This document shows, piece by piece, positions 8,003-17,123 of a stretch of DNA of 64,000 nt (position 1 is the stretch's first letter; every line of letters begins with the position of its first letter). Position numbers and translations under genes: made by a program. This DNA comes from Mesorhizobium sp. CA14 (GTDB lineage Bacteria; Pseudomonadota; Alphaproteobacteria; Rhizobiales; Rhizobiaceae), in contig NZ_JAIUHR010000009.1 of assembly GCF_020165195.1 (NCBI RefSeq), positions 62,001 through 126,000 on the forward strand, written 5' to 3'. The notes beneath the pieces are model-generated. The model was not told the DNA's origin and did not search any database. It was given only the letters and a program-made list of their open reading frames with translations.

Positions 8003-8236
8003 CTATTTCCTTCGTCCGATCGCCTTGAATTCGAAGATCGCGGGCCTGAGCCTCACTGGCCGCGGCCGCGGCCGCTCGGTGAGGTCGACCACACGCACCC
8101 ATCTGTCGGCGCCGGCGCGCAAGGTGACTTTCTGGCCAAGCGCCTTCTCAGCCGCCTCGAAAGGTGTCTTGGCTTCTGTCGAATGGACAGCGACGACGGC
8201 TTCGCCGTGTATCTCCTCGACGCGATAGGTTTTCAT
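8003..8236 (-). CDS. Small hypothetical protein, 77 residues
   Basis: The reading frame extends upstream, but recognisable soluble sequence starts at MKTYRVEEIHGEAVVAVHS (ATG at 8236). The sequence suggests a compact beta-alpha fold, with FEAAEKALGQKVTLRAGA and WVRVVDLTERP, and a basic C-terminus. It resembles small uncharacterised rhizobial proteins with an N-terminal YRV strand. No transmembrane segment or signal peptide. The ribosome site is weak. It lies convergent to the small membrane protein gene. Function unknown. Confidence 0.55.
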   Translation of the reverse strand: MKTYRVEEIHGEAVVAVHSTEAKTPFEAAEKALGQKVTLRAGADRWVRVVDLTERPRPRPVRLRPAIFEFKAIGRRK

Positions 8237-8441
8237 GCCCGTATCCAGGTCGCCCGCCGTTTCGCTTCTCGCGCAGCATCTTTGTATTAGAAATCGCGCA
8301 TACGGCGCAAGGTCGTGCTGGGCGAGCCGGCTGAGGTTCAGCGCTCTACGGCGGAGGATGTCCCGTAGCCGCGCAGGCCGGCAGGAAACCCGTTGACCCG
8401 GGCAATTGTCGCGCAATGCGACAGCGAGTTGCGCCGGCTTT

Positions 8442-9365
8442 TCAGGGTTTCTCGTCCCGGCGAAGTGGAGGAGAGGGAAGGCGACACACCTCTTTCACCA
8501 GCCCGCGCAGCCAGCGATGCGCCGGATCGGCCTCGAGCCTCGGATGCCACAAGAGCGAGATGGTCAGCGCGGCGAGCTTTACCGGCAGCGTAAAGGTCAA
8601 CAGCCCGTCGCGCAGGGTGCCGGTATAGCGCTCCGGCACGGTGGCGATGAGGTCGGAGCCGCGCGCCAATGCCAGCGCCTCGGCAAAGCCGCCGACCACG
8701 GTCGCAATCTTCCGCGTCAGCCCGGCGAGTTCCAAGGCGTCGTCCACCGGGCCGCGGTCGAGGCCGCGGCGAGAGATCAGTATGTGCCGGCCGGCGGCGA
8801 AGCGGGCGGCGGTAATACGGCCTTCGCTTAACGGATGGCCGGCGCGCACGACGCCCACGAAGCGGTCGCGGAACAGCGCCTGCGCGCGCACCTCCGGGCC
8901 GGTCGAACCGCCGACCACACCGGTCTCGAGATCGACCGCGCCCTCGCGCATCGGGCCGCTGTCCTTGTCAGGCTTGGGCACAAAGCGCAATTGCACGTCC
9001 GGCGCTTCCTCAGCCGCACGGGCCAGCAGCGCCGAGCCGAAATTCTCAACGAAACCATCGCTGTTGCGGAGCGTGAAGCTGCGGTCAAGCCGCGCAAGGT
9101 CGAGCCGCTCGGCGGGGCGCAGCACCGCTTCCGCCTCCTTCACCAGCCGCCCGACCTCAGCGCCGAGCTCAACGGCGCGCGGCGTCGGCACCAGGCCGCG
9201 CCCGGCGCGCACCAGAAGCGGATCGCCGGTCGCCGTGCGCAGCCTCGCCAGCGCCCGGCTCATCGCCGAAGGGCTGAGTTTCAGGCGCCGCGCGGCTCGG
9301 GCGACGCTGCCTTCGGCAAGCAGCACATCCAGCGTGGCGAGTAGGTTGAGATCGGGTCGCGACAT
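8442..9365 (-). CDS. LysR-family transcriptional regulator
   Basis: 307 residues from the ATG at 9365, where similarity begins (MSRPDLNLLATLDVLLAEGS). The winged helix-turn-helix (about residues 5-62) shows SVARAARRLKLSPSAMSRAL. The rest is the LysR substrate-binding domain, with RFVGVVRAGHPL. It is divergently transcribed from the MFS exporter at 9498 across 132 bases, the usual LysR-target arrangement, so it most likely controls that gene. An inverted repeat in the shared promoter (9410-9426) is a candidate site. The longer frame up to 9446 would overlap that site and is not preferred. Confidence 0.88.
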   Translation of the reverse strand: MSRPDLNLLATLDVLLAEGSVARAARRLKLSPSAMSRALARLRTATGDPLLVRAGRGLVPTPRAVELGAEVGRLVKEAEAVLRPAERLDLARLDRSFTLRNSDGFVENFGSALLARAAEEAPDVQLRFVPKPDKDSGPMREGAVDLETGVVGGSTGPEVRAQALFRDRFVGVVRAGHPLSEGRITAARFAAGRHILISRRGLDRGPVDDALELAGLTRKIATVVGGFAEALALARGSDLIATVPERYTGTLRDGLLTFTLPVKLAALTISLLWHPRLEADPAHRWLRGLVKEVCRLPSPPLRRDEKP

Positions 9366-9409
9366 GGCGCGACCATAGCATGGAAACGTCAACGCGATAT
9401 GGCGTCGGA

Positions 9410-9426
9410 TGCACTGTTCAAGTGCA
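9410..9426. promoter_or_regulatory. Candidate LysR operator between the regulator and MFS genes
   Basis: TGCACT-gttca-AGTGCA, a perfect 6-bp inverted repeat with a 5-base centre, sits in the 132-base divergent promoter region. LysR proteins often bind dyads of this kind (T-N11-A type). Assignment rests on position and symmetry only. Confidence 0.45.
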
Positions 9427-9497
9427 AATGCTGCGCGTTCCGCCATGTCACGCCCACGCTTATTTTCCCGGCAAGTTCAACCAACGGAGAAGAAATC

Positions 9498-10934
9498 ATG
9501 GCCGACATTGCTGAAACCCGCGCCGCGCCCCTGCGCCATTCGGCGGCGGGCGCGTTGGCGAGCCTGTCGCTTGCCATGCTCGTCTCCTCGCTCGGCACGA
9601 GCATCGCCAATGTCGCGCTGCCGACGCTGAGCGTGGCCTTCGCCGCGTCTTTTGCGGCGGTGCAATGGGTGGTGCTCGCCTATCTGCTCGCCATCACGAT
9701 GCTCATCGTCAGCGTCGGGCGCTTCGGCGATCTGATCGGCCGCCGGCGGCTGCTCATCGCCGGCCTCGCGCTGTTCAGCGCCGCCTCGTTTGCCGCAGCA
9801 TTCGCGCCGTCGCTGGCGCTGCTGATCGCCGCGCGCGCCGCGCAAGGCCTGGGCGCTGCCGTGATGATGGCGCTGACGATCGCTTTCATCGGCGAGACGG
9901 TGCCGAAAGAGCGCACCGGCAGCGCCATGGGCCTGCTCGGCACCATGTCGGCGATCGGCACGGCGCTCGGACCTTCGCTCGGCGGCGTGCTGATCGCTAC
10001 GCTCGGCTGGCGCTCGATCTTCCTGGTCAATGCCGGGCTCGGCGCCGCCGCTCTGCTTGCCGCCTGGCGCTTCCTGCCAGCGGGCGAAGCAACAGCGATA
10101 CGAGCCTTTCATGGAGAGGCGAGGGGCCACTTCGATGCGCTTGGCACGCTGCTGCTCGCCGCCACGCTTGCCGCTTACGCGTTGTCCATGACCATGGGGC
10201 ACGGCCATTTCGGCGGCCTGAACGTGGCGCTGCTCGGCGGGGCAATTGTTGGCGCGGGGTTGTTCGTTGTCGTCGAGGCCAGGGTGGCGTCGCCGCTGGT
10301 CAAGCTCGCGCTGTTGCGCGACCCCGTGCTGGCGTCGAGCTTCGCCATGAACGCGCTGGTCTCGACGGTGATGATGGCCACGCTGGTCGTCGGTCCATTC
10401 TTCCTGTCGCGCGCGCTGGGTCTCGGCGACGCGACAACGGGCGCTGTTTTGTCGATCGGCCCGGTCGTCTCGGCACTGTGCGGCGTCATTGCCGGGCGCG
10501 TCGTCGACCGCCTCGGCGCGGCGGCGATGGTCGTTGCCGGCCTGATCCTGATGGTCGCCGGCTGCGTCGCGCTCGCCGCGTTGCCAGGCCTCTTCGGCGT
10601 TGCCGGCTATGCGGCGGCGATCATCCTGCTCACGCCCGGCTACCAGCTCTTCCAAGCGGCCAACAACACCGCCGTCATGGCCGATGTCGACAGGAGCGAG
10701 CGCGGCGTGGTGTCGGGCATGCTGAACCTCTCGCGCAATCTCGGGCTCGTCACCGGCACGGCGGTGATGGGCGCCCTGTTCGCCTTCGCCGTGGGGACAG
10801 GGAATGTCGCGGCGGCGGCGCCGGCGGCCGTCGCGCACGGCATGGAGTTCACCTTCGTCATCGCAGCGGGACTGGTGCTGGTCGCAACGGTGATTGCCGT
10901 AGCTGGTGGTTGGCGGAGAGGGCGCAGCGCGTAG
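9498..10934 (+). CDS. MFS transporter, drug-efflux type (DHA2-like)
   Basis: 478 residues from the ATG at 9498, which has GGAGAAG at good spacing. Multiple hydrophobic segments run the whole length. Motif A of the major facilitator family is present as GRFGDLIGRRRLL, and the antiporter signature region reads GLLGTMSAIGTALGPSLGG, so it is probably a proton-coupled exporter in the inner membrane. The length and pattern suggest the 12-14-helix drug:H+ antiporters. It is divergent from a LysR regulator and is probably induced by that regulator's ligand. The substrate cannot be told from sequence. Confidence 0.87.
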   Translation: MADIAETRAAPLRHSAAGALASLSLAMLVSSLGTSIANVALPTLSVAFAASFAAVQWVVLAYLLAITMLIVSVGRFGDLIGRRRLLIAGLALFSAASFAAAFAPSLALLIAARAAQGLGAAVMMALTIAFIGETVPKERTGSAMGLLGTMSAIGTALGPSLGGVLIATLGWRSIFLVNAGLGAAALLAAWRFLPAGEATAIRAFHGEARGHFDALGTLLLAATLAAYALSMTMGHGHFGGLNVALLGGAIVGAGLFVVVEARVASPLVKLALLRDPVLASSFAMNALVSTVMMATLVVGPFFLSRALGLGDATTGAVLSIGPVVSALCGVIAGRVVDRLGAAAMVVAGLILMVAGCVALAALPGLFGVAGYAAAIILLTPGYQLFQAANNTAVMADVDRSERGVVSGMLNLSRNLGLVTGTAVMGALFAFAVGTGNVAAAAPAAVAHGMEFTFVIAAGLVLVATVIAVAGGWRRGRSA

Positions 10935-11196
10935 TCTCGCACTAACGGAGATCAGCCGCTTCCGCGATCACGCAATTTCGACTCGATGTGGGAACTCTAT
11001 TCTCGCCAGCCGGCGATGCCCATTCCGCCTTTGGCCGGTGCCTCAGCTACCCCACCGAACCCTGCCACTGCGGCGCCGGCCCATCTCTCGATCGCGCGCC
11101 GCAAGCGGATGGCATATGTCCGTCTTCCCCGGAACCAAAGCGGCAGGCAGCGGTTTACCCCGGCGAAGGGATGCTGCAGGAATTAGGATTAAAGCA

Positions 11197-11502
11197 ATGA
11201 AAACAGTGCTTCTTGCTGCCCTGGCGCTCTGCGTCGCCGCACCCGCCGTCGCTTCGGCGGCCGAGGCCGATGTCGTCATAAGGACACATCACAGGCATCA
11301 TTATCACCATCGGCCGGCAGTCGTTATCAATGACGAGGGCCACCGTCTGCACCATCGCCATCACGGCACCGTCGCCTTCTATGACAATGGCGAGCGTGGC
11401 TGGCGATATCGCCATCACCGTCGTCAGGACGTGGTCGTCACGAGTTCGATCCACCGGCATCATCATCGTCCGGTGGTCGTCGAGGGTAGCTCCGACTATT
11501 GA
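11197..11502 (+). CDS. Secreted histidine-rich small protein
   Basis: 101 residues. A Sec signal peptide, MKTVLLAALALCVAAPAVAS, is followed by AEA. The mature chain is very rich in His, mostly as clusters such as HHRHHYHHRP, HRLHHRHHG and HRHHHRP, mixed with Arg and Val. Such composition suggests binding of zinc, copper or nickel in the periplasm; this is inference from composition only. The ATG has a weak ribosome site (TAGGAT). A strong terminator at 11518 follows directly, so it is a monocistronic gene. The 262-base gap before it (10935-11196) holds no other gene that I can support. Confidence 0.65.
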   Translation: MKTVLLAALALCVAAPAVASAAEADVVIRTHHRHHYHHRPAVVINDEGHRLHHRHHGTVAFYDNGERGWRYRHHRRQDVVVTSSIHRHHHRPVVVEGSSDY

Positions 11503-11517
11503 GATACCATCTGTCGC

Positions 11518-11569
11518 AAAAATCCGGTCCTGCACATGCGCCGTGGCGCTCGAGCCGGACCGGATTTTT
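11518..11569 (+). terminator. Intrinsic terminator after the His-rich protein gene
   Basis: AAAAATCCGGTCC (11518-11530) and GGACCGGATTTTT (11557-11569) form a perfect 13-bp stem ending in a T-run, 16 bases after the stop codon. The A-run on the other side makes it potentially bidirectional. The remainder of the gap up to 11847 shows no supportable gene. Confidence 0.85.
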
Positions 11570-11847
11570 ATGCCTTGGAGGCACTGTAATCCCTCTACCT
11601 ACGCCGCGCTTTTAAGTACGACGGCCTGAACCAGGGCTGCCGTCGGGTTGAGGCTGTCCACCGCCCGGTCGGCATGAGGATGGTGGCGCCGCGCTCCCTG
11701 GTCGTCTCGCGCGCCCTGATGGTCTCGTAGACGGTATTCATGGCGCGCAACCGCAGCGCCGCCGACGCGTTTGGCGCAGGGTGCCCTTCGACGCCCATTG
11801 GACTTCGCCACGACACAACCCATATTTGAACCCATGGAGCTTTGAGC

Positions 11848-13218
11848 GTGACCTTCGCGCGGGTGGCCCTTCTCACCGCTGCCCTGGTGGCAGCGGCTAC
11901 CGTTTCTTCCGTCTCCTCGACCGGGAGCGGGAAGGTCGCACTGAGCGTTGCTATTGACGGCGCTATAGGGCCGGCGAGCACCAGGCAGCTCGAGGAGGCT
12001 CTCGACACTGCTGCTGAACGCAACGCCGAAGTGCTCATCCTTCAGCTCGACACGCCGGGCGGCCTGGTCACCTCGACGCGCGAGATGATCGCCGACATCC
12101 TGGCCTCGCCTGTGCCCGTTATCGGCTATGTCGCGCCGGCCGGCGGCCATGCGGCGAGCGCCGGCACCTACATCCTTTACGCCACCCATGTCGCGGCGAT
12201 GGCGCCGGGCACCAATCTGGGCGCGGCGACGCCGGTCGAGATAGGCGGGCTGCCGTCGCTTCCAGGCGGCGACAAGGACAAGAACCAGAAGGGCGTCACC
12301 GACCGGCCGGCCGGCGACGAGATGATGGCCAAGGTGACCAATGACGCGGTCGCGCTCATCCGCTCGCTCGCCGAGATGCGCGGCCGCAACGGCGACTGGG
12401 GCGAGAAGGCGGTGCGCGAGGCAGCAAGCTTGTCGGCCAACGCCGCCCTGCAGGAGCATGTCATCGACTTCGTCGCCCGCGACACTACCGAGTTGCTGCA
12501 GCTTGCCGATGGACGCACCGTCGATGTTGCCGGCGCCAAGAAGGTGCTGGCGACGAAAGGGCTGCCGGTCGAGACGCTGGAGCCTGGCTGGTTCATACGG
12601 CTGCTCTCCGTCATCACCGATCCGAACACCGCCGTCATCCTGATGCTGGTCGGCGTCTATGGCCTCGTCTTCGAGTTCACCAGCCCGGGCGCCGTGGCGC
12701 CTGGCGTCATTGGCACCATCTGTCTGGTGCTCGGGCTCTATGCGCTCAACCTCTTGCCGATCAACTATACCGGCCTGGCGCTGATGCTGCTCGGCATCGC
12801 CTTCCTGATCATCGAGGCCTTCAACCCCACCGTGGTGCTGGGGCTGGGCGGCATCGCCGCTTTCCTCCTCGGCTCGGCCATGCTGCTCAGGGTCGAAGGG
12901 CCGGGCTTTGCCATGTCATGGGCGGTCATCGGCCCCGCCGCCGTGCTGACGCTCGGGCTGGCGCTGCTCACCGGAACCTATGTCTGGGCGGCGCGCAGGA
13001 ACCCGCCGCGCGTCGGCGGCGAGGCGATGCGCGGCCTGCCCGTCGAGATCGTCGACTGGCAGGGCGGCGAGGGCCATGTGCTGGCTTTGGGCGAGCGTTG
13101 GCGGGCGAGGGCCGACGAACCCGTCGCACCCGGCGACAGCGTTGAGGTGACCGACGTCAGCGACCTGGTGCTGACCGTGCGGCGTCGCGATGCGAGCAAC
13201 AACAACGGAGTAAAATGA
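11848..13218 (+). CDS. nfeD: NfeD-family membrane serine protease (ClpP-class domain plus NfeD domain)
   Basis: 456 residues from the GTG at 11848, which has GGAG at eight bases; a TTG at 11842 is too close to that site. A signal sequence ([16 protein letters not shown]) is followed by a ClpP-like protease domain with LQLDTPGG and [14 protein letters not shown], where Ser104 fits the nucleophile of archaeal 1510-N. Four or five hydrophobic segments follow (about 245-385), then the C-terminal NfeD OB-fold ([14 protein letters not shown]). Long-form NfeD proteins work with a slipin encoded next to them, as here, and the archaeal protease cuts the slipin C-terminus. The stop overlaps the slipin start. 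NfeD takes its name from nodulation competitiveness in Sinorhizobium. Confidence 0.9.
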   Translation: MTFARVALLTAALVAAATVSSVSSTGSGKVALSVAIDGAIGPASTRQLEEALDTAAERNAEVLILQLDTPGGLVTSTREMIADILASPVPVIGYVAPAGGHAASAGTYILYATHVAAMAPGTNLGAATPVEIGGLPSLPGGDKDKNQKGVTDRPAGDEMMAKVTNDAVALIRSLAEMRGRNGDWGEKAVREAASLSANAALQEHVIDFVARDTTELLQLADGRTVDVAGAKKVLATKGLPVETLEPGWFIRLLSVITDPNTAVILMLVGVYGLVFEFTSPGAVAPGVIGTICLVLGLYALNLLPINYTGLALMLLGIAFLIIEAFNPTVVLGLGGIAAFLLGSAMLLRVEGPGFAMSWAVIGPAAVLTLGLALLTGTYVWAARRNPPRVGGEAMRGLPVEIVDWQGGEGHVLALGERWRARADEPVAPGDSVEVTDVSDLVLTVRRRDASNNNGVK

Positions 13219-13973
13219 TGGTCGGTTACGTGGCCTATCTCATCGTTGCGCTGCTGGTGATCATCTTCCTGTCGGCGGCCATCCGCATCCTGAGGGAATA
13301 TGAACGAGGCGTGGTCTTCACGCTCGGCCGCTTCACCAGGGTCAAGGGCCCCGGCCTCATCATCCTCATCCCTTTCGTCCAGCAGATGGTGCGGGTCGAC
13401 CTGCGCGTCGTGGTGCAGGACGTGCCGCCGCAGGATGTCATCTCGCGCGACAATGTCTCGGTCAAGGTCAACGCCGTGCTCTATTTCCGCATCGTCGACG
13501 CCGAGCGGGCAATCATCCAGGTCGAGGATTTCATGGCCGCCACCAACCAGCTGGCGCAGACCACGCTGCGCTCGGTGCTCGGCAAGCACGAGCTCGACGA
13601 GATGCTGGCCGAACGCGACAAACTCAACAGCGACATCCAGGAGATCCTCGACCAGCGCACCGATGCCTGGGGCATCAAGGTCTCCAATGTCGAGATCAAG
13701 CATGTCGACCTGAATGAAAGCATGATCCGCGCCATCGCCAAGCAGGCCGAGGCCGAGCGGCTGCGCCGCGCCAAGGTGATCAACGCCGACGGCGAGCAGC
13801 AGGCGGCGGCGAAGCTGGTCGAGGCCGGCCGCATGCTTGCGGCCGAGCCGCAAGCCATGCAGTTGCGCTACTTCGAGGCCCTGCACGACATCGCCGGCGA
13901 GCGCTCGTCCACGGTGGTATTCCCGCTGCCTGTGGAACTGCTCGGGCAGTTCGTGAAGGGGCAGAGCAAGTGA
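13215..13973 (+). CDS. Slipin-family SPFH/band-7 membrane protein
   Basis: 252 residues. One N-terminal membrane segment ([19 protein letters not shown]) is followed by the SPFH domain, which starts at [16 protein letters not shown], the stomatin/slipin signature, and a coiled-coil with [19 protein letters not shown]. It is expected to form oligomeric scaffolds in the inner membrane. The gene overlaps the end of the NfeD gene (ATGATG, start at 13215 or 13218). This coupling is the conserved NfeD-slipin pair, so the slipin is probably the protease's partner or substrate. Confidence 0.92.
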   Translation: MMVGYVAYLIVALLVIIFLSAAIRILREYERGVVFTLGRFTRVKGPGLIILIPFVQQMVRVDLRVVVQDVPPQDVISRDNVSVKVNAVLYFRIVDAERAIIQVEDFMAATNQLAQTTLRSVLGKHELDEMLAERDKLNSDIQEILDQRTDAWGIKVSNVEIKHVDLNESMIRAIAKQAEAERLRRAKVINADGEQQAAAKLVEAGRMLAAEPQAMQLRYFEALHDIAGERSSTVVFPLPVELLGQFVKGQSK

Positions 13974-14010
13974 GGCATTGACGCTGCCGTCTCTTCCCTC
14001 GGCGGCAAAG

Positions 14011-14184
14011 TTAATCAGCCTCGCCGCCCGAACCATTGCCGCATTCTGCCAGCACCTTGCCGATCGCAGCACCCGAGCCTTTCAGCGGAAAGCTCGCCGT
14101 GCCGCATTTGTCGGCCGAGGCCGTCACCTCGCCCTTGCCGCGCAGCAACGCCAGCAGCTGCGCTTGCCAATTGTCCTTCTCCAT
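14011..14184 (-). pseudogene. Possible small gene or gene remnant, 57 residues
   Basis: From the ATG at 14184 it reads MEKDNWQAQLLALLRGKGEV, later CGTASFPLKGSGAAIGKVLAECG. The FPLKGS plus terminal AECG pattern resembles the C-terminus of small rhizobial secreted proteins, as I recall them. The frame stays open upstream without similarity and the ribosome site is weak, so this may be the 3' remnant of a larger gene. Together with the start problem of the neighbouring gene at 14288, it suggests sequence decay in 13974-14320. Confidence 0.35.
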
Positions 14185-14287
14185 TTCGTGGAGCCCTAAA
14201 ACGCGGGCGATAGCGCGAGGGTCCGTCCGCGGTGTTGCCGGTGGAGGCGATTGCACCAGGTATTGACGACAATCCGACCGCCGACGA

Positions 14288-14689
14288 TTGCAAGGAGGTA
14301 AACCGACCACCGATGATGCAACCGCCATCCGCCAGGTGGTCGAGACCTGGATGGCGGCGAGCCGGAAGGGCGATCTGGAGACCGTGCTTGGTCTGATGAC
14401 GGACGATGTCGTCTTCATGGTTCCCGGCAAGGAGCCCTTCGGCAAGGAAGCCTTCACCGCGGCCTCCAGGAAGATGGGCGAGATGAAGATCGACGGTGAG
14501 AGCGAGATCGTCGAGCTCAACCTGCTCGGCGACTGGGCCTATATCCGCAACCGCATCGATATGACCGCGAGACCGCCCGGCGGCGAGCCGGTGCGGCGGT
14601 CCGGCTATACGCTGACGCTGCTGCGCAAGGAGAATGACGGCCGCTGGCGGCTGGCGCGGGATGCGAATTTGCTGGCGGCAACAGGGTAG
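14288..14689 (+). CDS. SnoaL-like / SgcJ-EcaC family small protein, start codon uncertain
   Basis: About 125-133 residues forming an NTF2-like fold: ATAIRQVVETWMAASRKGDL, TDDVVFMVPG, then GRWRLARDANLL. Members are found as stand-alone ketosteroid-isomerase-like proteins of mostly unknown function. A perfect AAGGAGGT (14291-14298) lies just where a ribosome site should be. The codon at proper spacing is CCG, not a start, and the ATGATG at 14313 is in another frame. The only in-frame start before the conserved part is the TTG at 14288, upstream of that site. The start may have been lost, or initiation may be unusual. No recognised partner gene. Confidence 0.6.
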   Translation: MQGGKPTTDDATAIRQVVETWMAASRKGDLETVLGLMTDDVVFMVPGKEPFGKEAFTAASRKMGEMKIDGESEIVELNLLGDWAYIRNRIDMTARPPGGEPVRRSGYTLTLLRKENDGRWRLARDANLLAATG

Positions 14690-14790
14690 GGCGCGGCCGC
14701 CGGAACTGCCTATCCCCTTCTGGGGCGAGGAACCTTGTCCTGCGAGCACCGCGTTGGGGATCGCCGGCGCGAATGCCCGCTGCCTCGCCC

Positions 14791-15720
14791 TTACTTTCGC
14801 CACGGCGGCTCCGGCGCGAAGCGCTTGCCGATCCAGTCGGCGAAGGCGCGACTCTTGGCGGCCTGACCCTTGGCCGAGGGCATGACGACATAGACCGCGC
14901 CCTCGTCGGCCAGCGTCCAGTCCTCCAGGATCGGCACCAGCCGGCCGTCGGCGAGCTCGCGCCCGACCAGCCAGTCGGTGCTCATCATCAGGCCGACGCC
15001 TTGCACCGCAGCCTCGACCAACACTTCGGCATCGTCGCTGACCAGCGGCCCCGAAACCTCGACGCGCACGCTCCGGCCCTCATGGTCGGTCATCTCCCAG
15101 ATCGGAAACGTCTGGAAGCCGGTGAAGCCGAGGCAGCTGTGCTCAAGCAGCGCCTGCGGCGTTTCCGGCCTCCCCCTTCGCGCAAGATAGGAGGGCGCGG
15201 CGCAGAGCAGCCGGCGTCGCGTCGCCACCTTGCGCGCCACCAGGCGCGAATCCTCCAGGCTTCCCAGCCGGACAGCGACGTCGAAATTCTCGGCGACGAG
15301 ATCGGCGAAGCGGTTGGAAAACTCGGCCTCGATGCGCACATCTGGGAACTCGGCGAGAAACTGCGGCAGGAACGGGGCTATCCACATGCGCCCGAACGTG
15401 CCGGGCAGCGCTAGCTTGAGCAGCCCGCGCGGCCGGCCGCCGGCATGCGCGGAGGCGGCGGCTTCCGCCTCGTCGACCGAGGCCAGGATGGCGCGCACGC
15501 GCAACAGGAATTCCGCGCCCGCCTCGGTCAGCGACACGCTGCGGGTTGTGCGGTGGAGCAGCCGCACGCCCAGCCGTTCCTCCAGCGACTGCAGACGACG
15601 CGACAGGATGGTCGCGTCGCGCCCGACCCTCGCTGCCGCCCTGGTGAAGGAGCGCGCCTCGGCGACGGCCGCGAAAGCCGCCATTTCGGCAAGGGCGGAG
15701 GGTTCAACTGATTGCTGCAT
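14791..15720 (-). CDS. LysR-family transcriptional regulator
   Basis: 309 residues from the ATG at 15720; a TTG nine bases upstream is also possible. The N-terminal helix-turn-helix reads SFTRAAARVGRDATILSRRL, followed by the conserved RLGVRLLHRTTRSVSLTEAG of the large AaeR/DmlR-like subgroup. The effector domain starts near residue 90 with LLKLALPGTFGR. It is divergent from the zinc-independent oxidoreductase gene at 15820, with about 100 bases between them, a common LysR-target pairing. A TTGCA/TGCAA dyad just upstream of its start is a candidate autoregulatory site. Confidence 0.9.
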   Translation of the reverse strand: MQQSVEPSALAEMAAFAAVAEARSFTRAAARVGRDATILSRRLQSLEERLGVRLLHRTTRSVSLTEAGAEFLLRVRAILASVDEAEAAASAHAGGRPRGLLKLALPGTFGRMWIAPFLPQFLAEFPDVRIEAEFSNRFADLVAENFDVAVRLGSLEDSRLVARKVATRRRLLCAAPSYLARRGRPETPQALLEHSCLGFTGFQTFPIWEMTDHEGRSVRVEVSGPLVSDDAEVLVEAAVQGVGLMMSTDWLVGRELADGRLVPILEDWTLADEGAVYVVMPSAKGQAAKSRAFADWIGKRFAPEPPWRK

Positions 15721-15723
15721 GAT

Positions 15724-15742
15724 TTGCAATACTCAAATGCAA
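15724..15742. promoter_or_regulatory. Candidate LysR operator
   Basis: TTGCA-atactcaaa-TGCAA, a dyad 4 bases upstream of the regulator's ATG and in the promoter region shared with the oxidoreductase at 15820. Support comes from symmetry and position only. Confidence 0.4.
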
Positions 15743-15819
15743 AGTCTAACGATTATCGAGTAATAGCGCAGCAGCTAGGTTCGCTCAACCCATCCATCGA
15801 TCACCCACGGAGTGAACCC

Positions 15820-16830
15820 ATGAAAGCCATCGAACTCAGCCAGCCGAGGCTGGACGCCTTCCGCGCCGCCAGCGTCGCCACGCCCGAACCCCAACGCGGC
15901 GAGGTGCTGATCCGCCAGCGCGCGGCGAGCCTGAATTTCGTCGATGTCGCTGTGGCGAGCGGCAACTACCCTGGACCGGTCTTCCCGCTTATTCCCGTTG
16001 CCGACGGTGTCGGCGAGATCGTCGCGCTCGGCGAAGGCGTGACGAGCTTCAGCACGGGCGACCGCGTTGTCGCCCACGCCAAGCCGCGCTGGATCGGCGG
16101 CCGGCCGCGTCCTTACGAGATGACGCAGATGCGCGGTATCTCGTTGCCCGGGTCGCTGGCCGAATATGTCGCGCTGCCGGCCAACTCGGTCGTACCGGTC
16201 CCGGCGCATCTCACCTTCGAAGCGGCCTCGACCTTGCCGATCGCCGGCACCACCGCCTGGAACGCCATTCGCGCCGCCGATGTCGGGCCGGGCTCGGTGG
16301 TCGTGCTGCTCGGCACGGGCGGCGTCTCGATCTCCACCTTGCAACTCGCCAAGGCGGCCGGCGCCACCGTCATCATCACTTCGTCTTCGGACGAGAAGCT
16401 GGAGCGGGCCAAAGCGCTCGGCGCCGATCATCTCATCAACTACCGCGCGACGCCGGACTGGGACGGCAAGGTGCTGGAGTTGACCGGCGGCCTCGGCGCC
16501 GACCTCGTCGTCGAGACCGGCGGCACTGCCACCTTCGCGCGCGCCGTCAACGCCACTGCGCCCGGCGGCACGCTGTTCACCATCGGCTTCGTCACCGGCG
16601 CCGAGGCCACGGTCAATCTGCTGCCGATCATCATCAAGGCGCTGAAGGTGGTGGGCAATAACACCGGATCGGTCTCAGACCTGCGCGACGCCGCCCGTGC
16701 CATCGGCGCCGCTCGGATCGAGCCGGTCGTCGACAAGGTGTTTTCACAAAACGAGGCGACTGAAGCCTACACCTACATGGCCGCCGGCGGCCTGCATTTC
16801 GGCAAGCTGGTGTTCGGCTTGGATTGGTAG
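15820..16830 (+). CDS. Quinone-oxidoreductase-type MDR dehydrogenase
   Basis: 336 residues from the ATG at 15820 (CGGAG upstream). Medium-chain dehydrogenase/reductase: the GroES-like N-terminal domain has SLNFVDVAVASGNYPGP and VADGVGEIVALGEGV; the cofactor domain has the Rossmann motif VVVLLGTGGVSISTLQLAKAA, whose binding loop is the less common GTGGVS. The cysteine ligands of zinc alcohol dehydrogenases are absent, which favours the zinc-free, NADPH-dependent quinone or enone reductase group. The adjacent LysR gene probably regulates it. The substrate is unknown. Confidence 0.87.
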   Translation: MKAIELSQPRLDAFRAASVATPEPQRGEVLIRQRAASLNFVDVAVASGNYPGPVFPLIPVADGVGEIVALGEGVTSFSTGDRVVAHAKPRWIGGRPRPYEMTQMRGISLPGSLAEYVALPANSVVPVPAHLTFEAASTLPIAGTTAWNAIRAADVGPGSVVVLLGTGGVSISTLQLAKAAGATVIITSSSDEKLERAKALGADHLINYRATPDWDGKVLELTGGLGADLVVETGGTATFARAVNATAPGGTLFTIGFVTGAEATVNLLPIIIKALKVVGNNTGSVSDLRDAARAIGAARIEPVVDKVFSQNEATEAYTYMAAGGLHFGKLVFGLDW

Positions 16831-16891
16831 GAAGAGCTGACGCAGGAGATGGGCGAAAGCGGCTGGGCGCCCAGCGCGGCCGAAGAAAGCG

Positions 16892-16917
16892 CAATCCCCC
16901 TTTGCGGGGAGATTGGC
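16892..16917. repeat. Short family B repeat core
   Basis: AATCCCCCTTTGCGGGGAGATT is a small hairpin matching the core of the family B elements at 21907 and 60463. It lies in the 293-base gap 16831-17123 downstream of the oxidoreductase, where no gene is seen; it may help end transcription of either convergent gene. Confidence 0.55.
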
Positions 16918-17123
16918 TCCTTTGCCGCCGGCTCCAGCCTGGATCCACTTTCCGCTCGATAGGCAGGCGCGCCGATTCGAGCTGACATTTCCAACCGGTT
17001 CGATGACTACTTCGAGTGAATTCTTGTCCAGAACAGCAATGAAATAGTTCTGGCATGATCAGGCTTGCCCACGTCGCGTGGATTGGGGGGCGCTGCTCCG
17101 CTGTCTTCCGGCGATAGGCACCC

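Noticed and set aside
8270..8400. tRNA-like look (GGTTCAGCGCTCTA and nearby hairpins)
   Set aside because: No cloverleaf with acceptor pairing and anticodon arm could be built; only isolated stem-loops.
11595..11741. Possible 48-residue minus-strand protein (starts MNTVYETIRARETTRERG)
   Set aside because: No ribosome site and Arg-rich out-of-frame composition; too weak to list as a gene.
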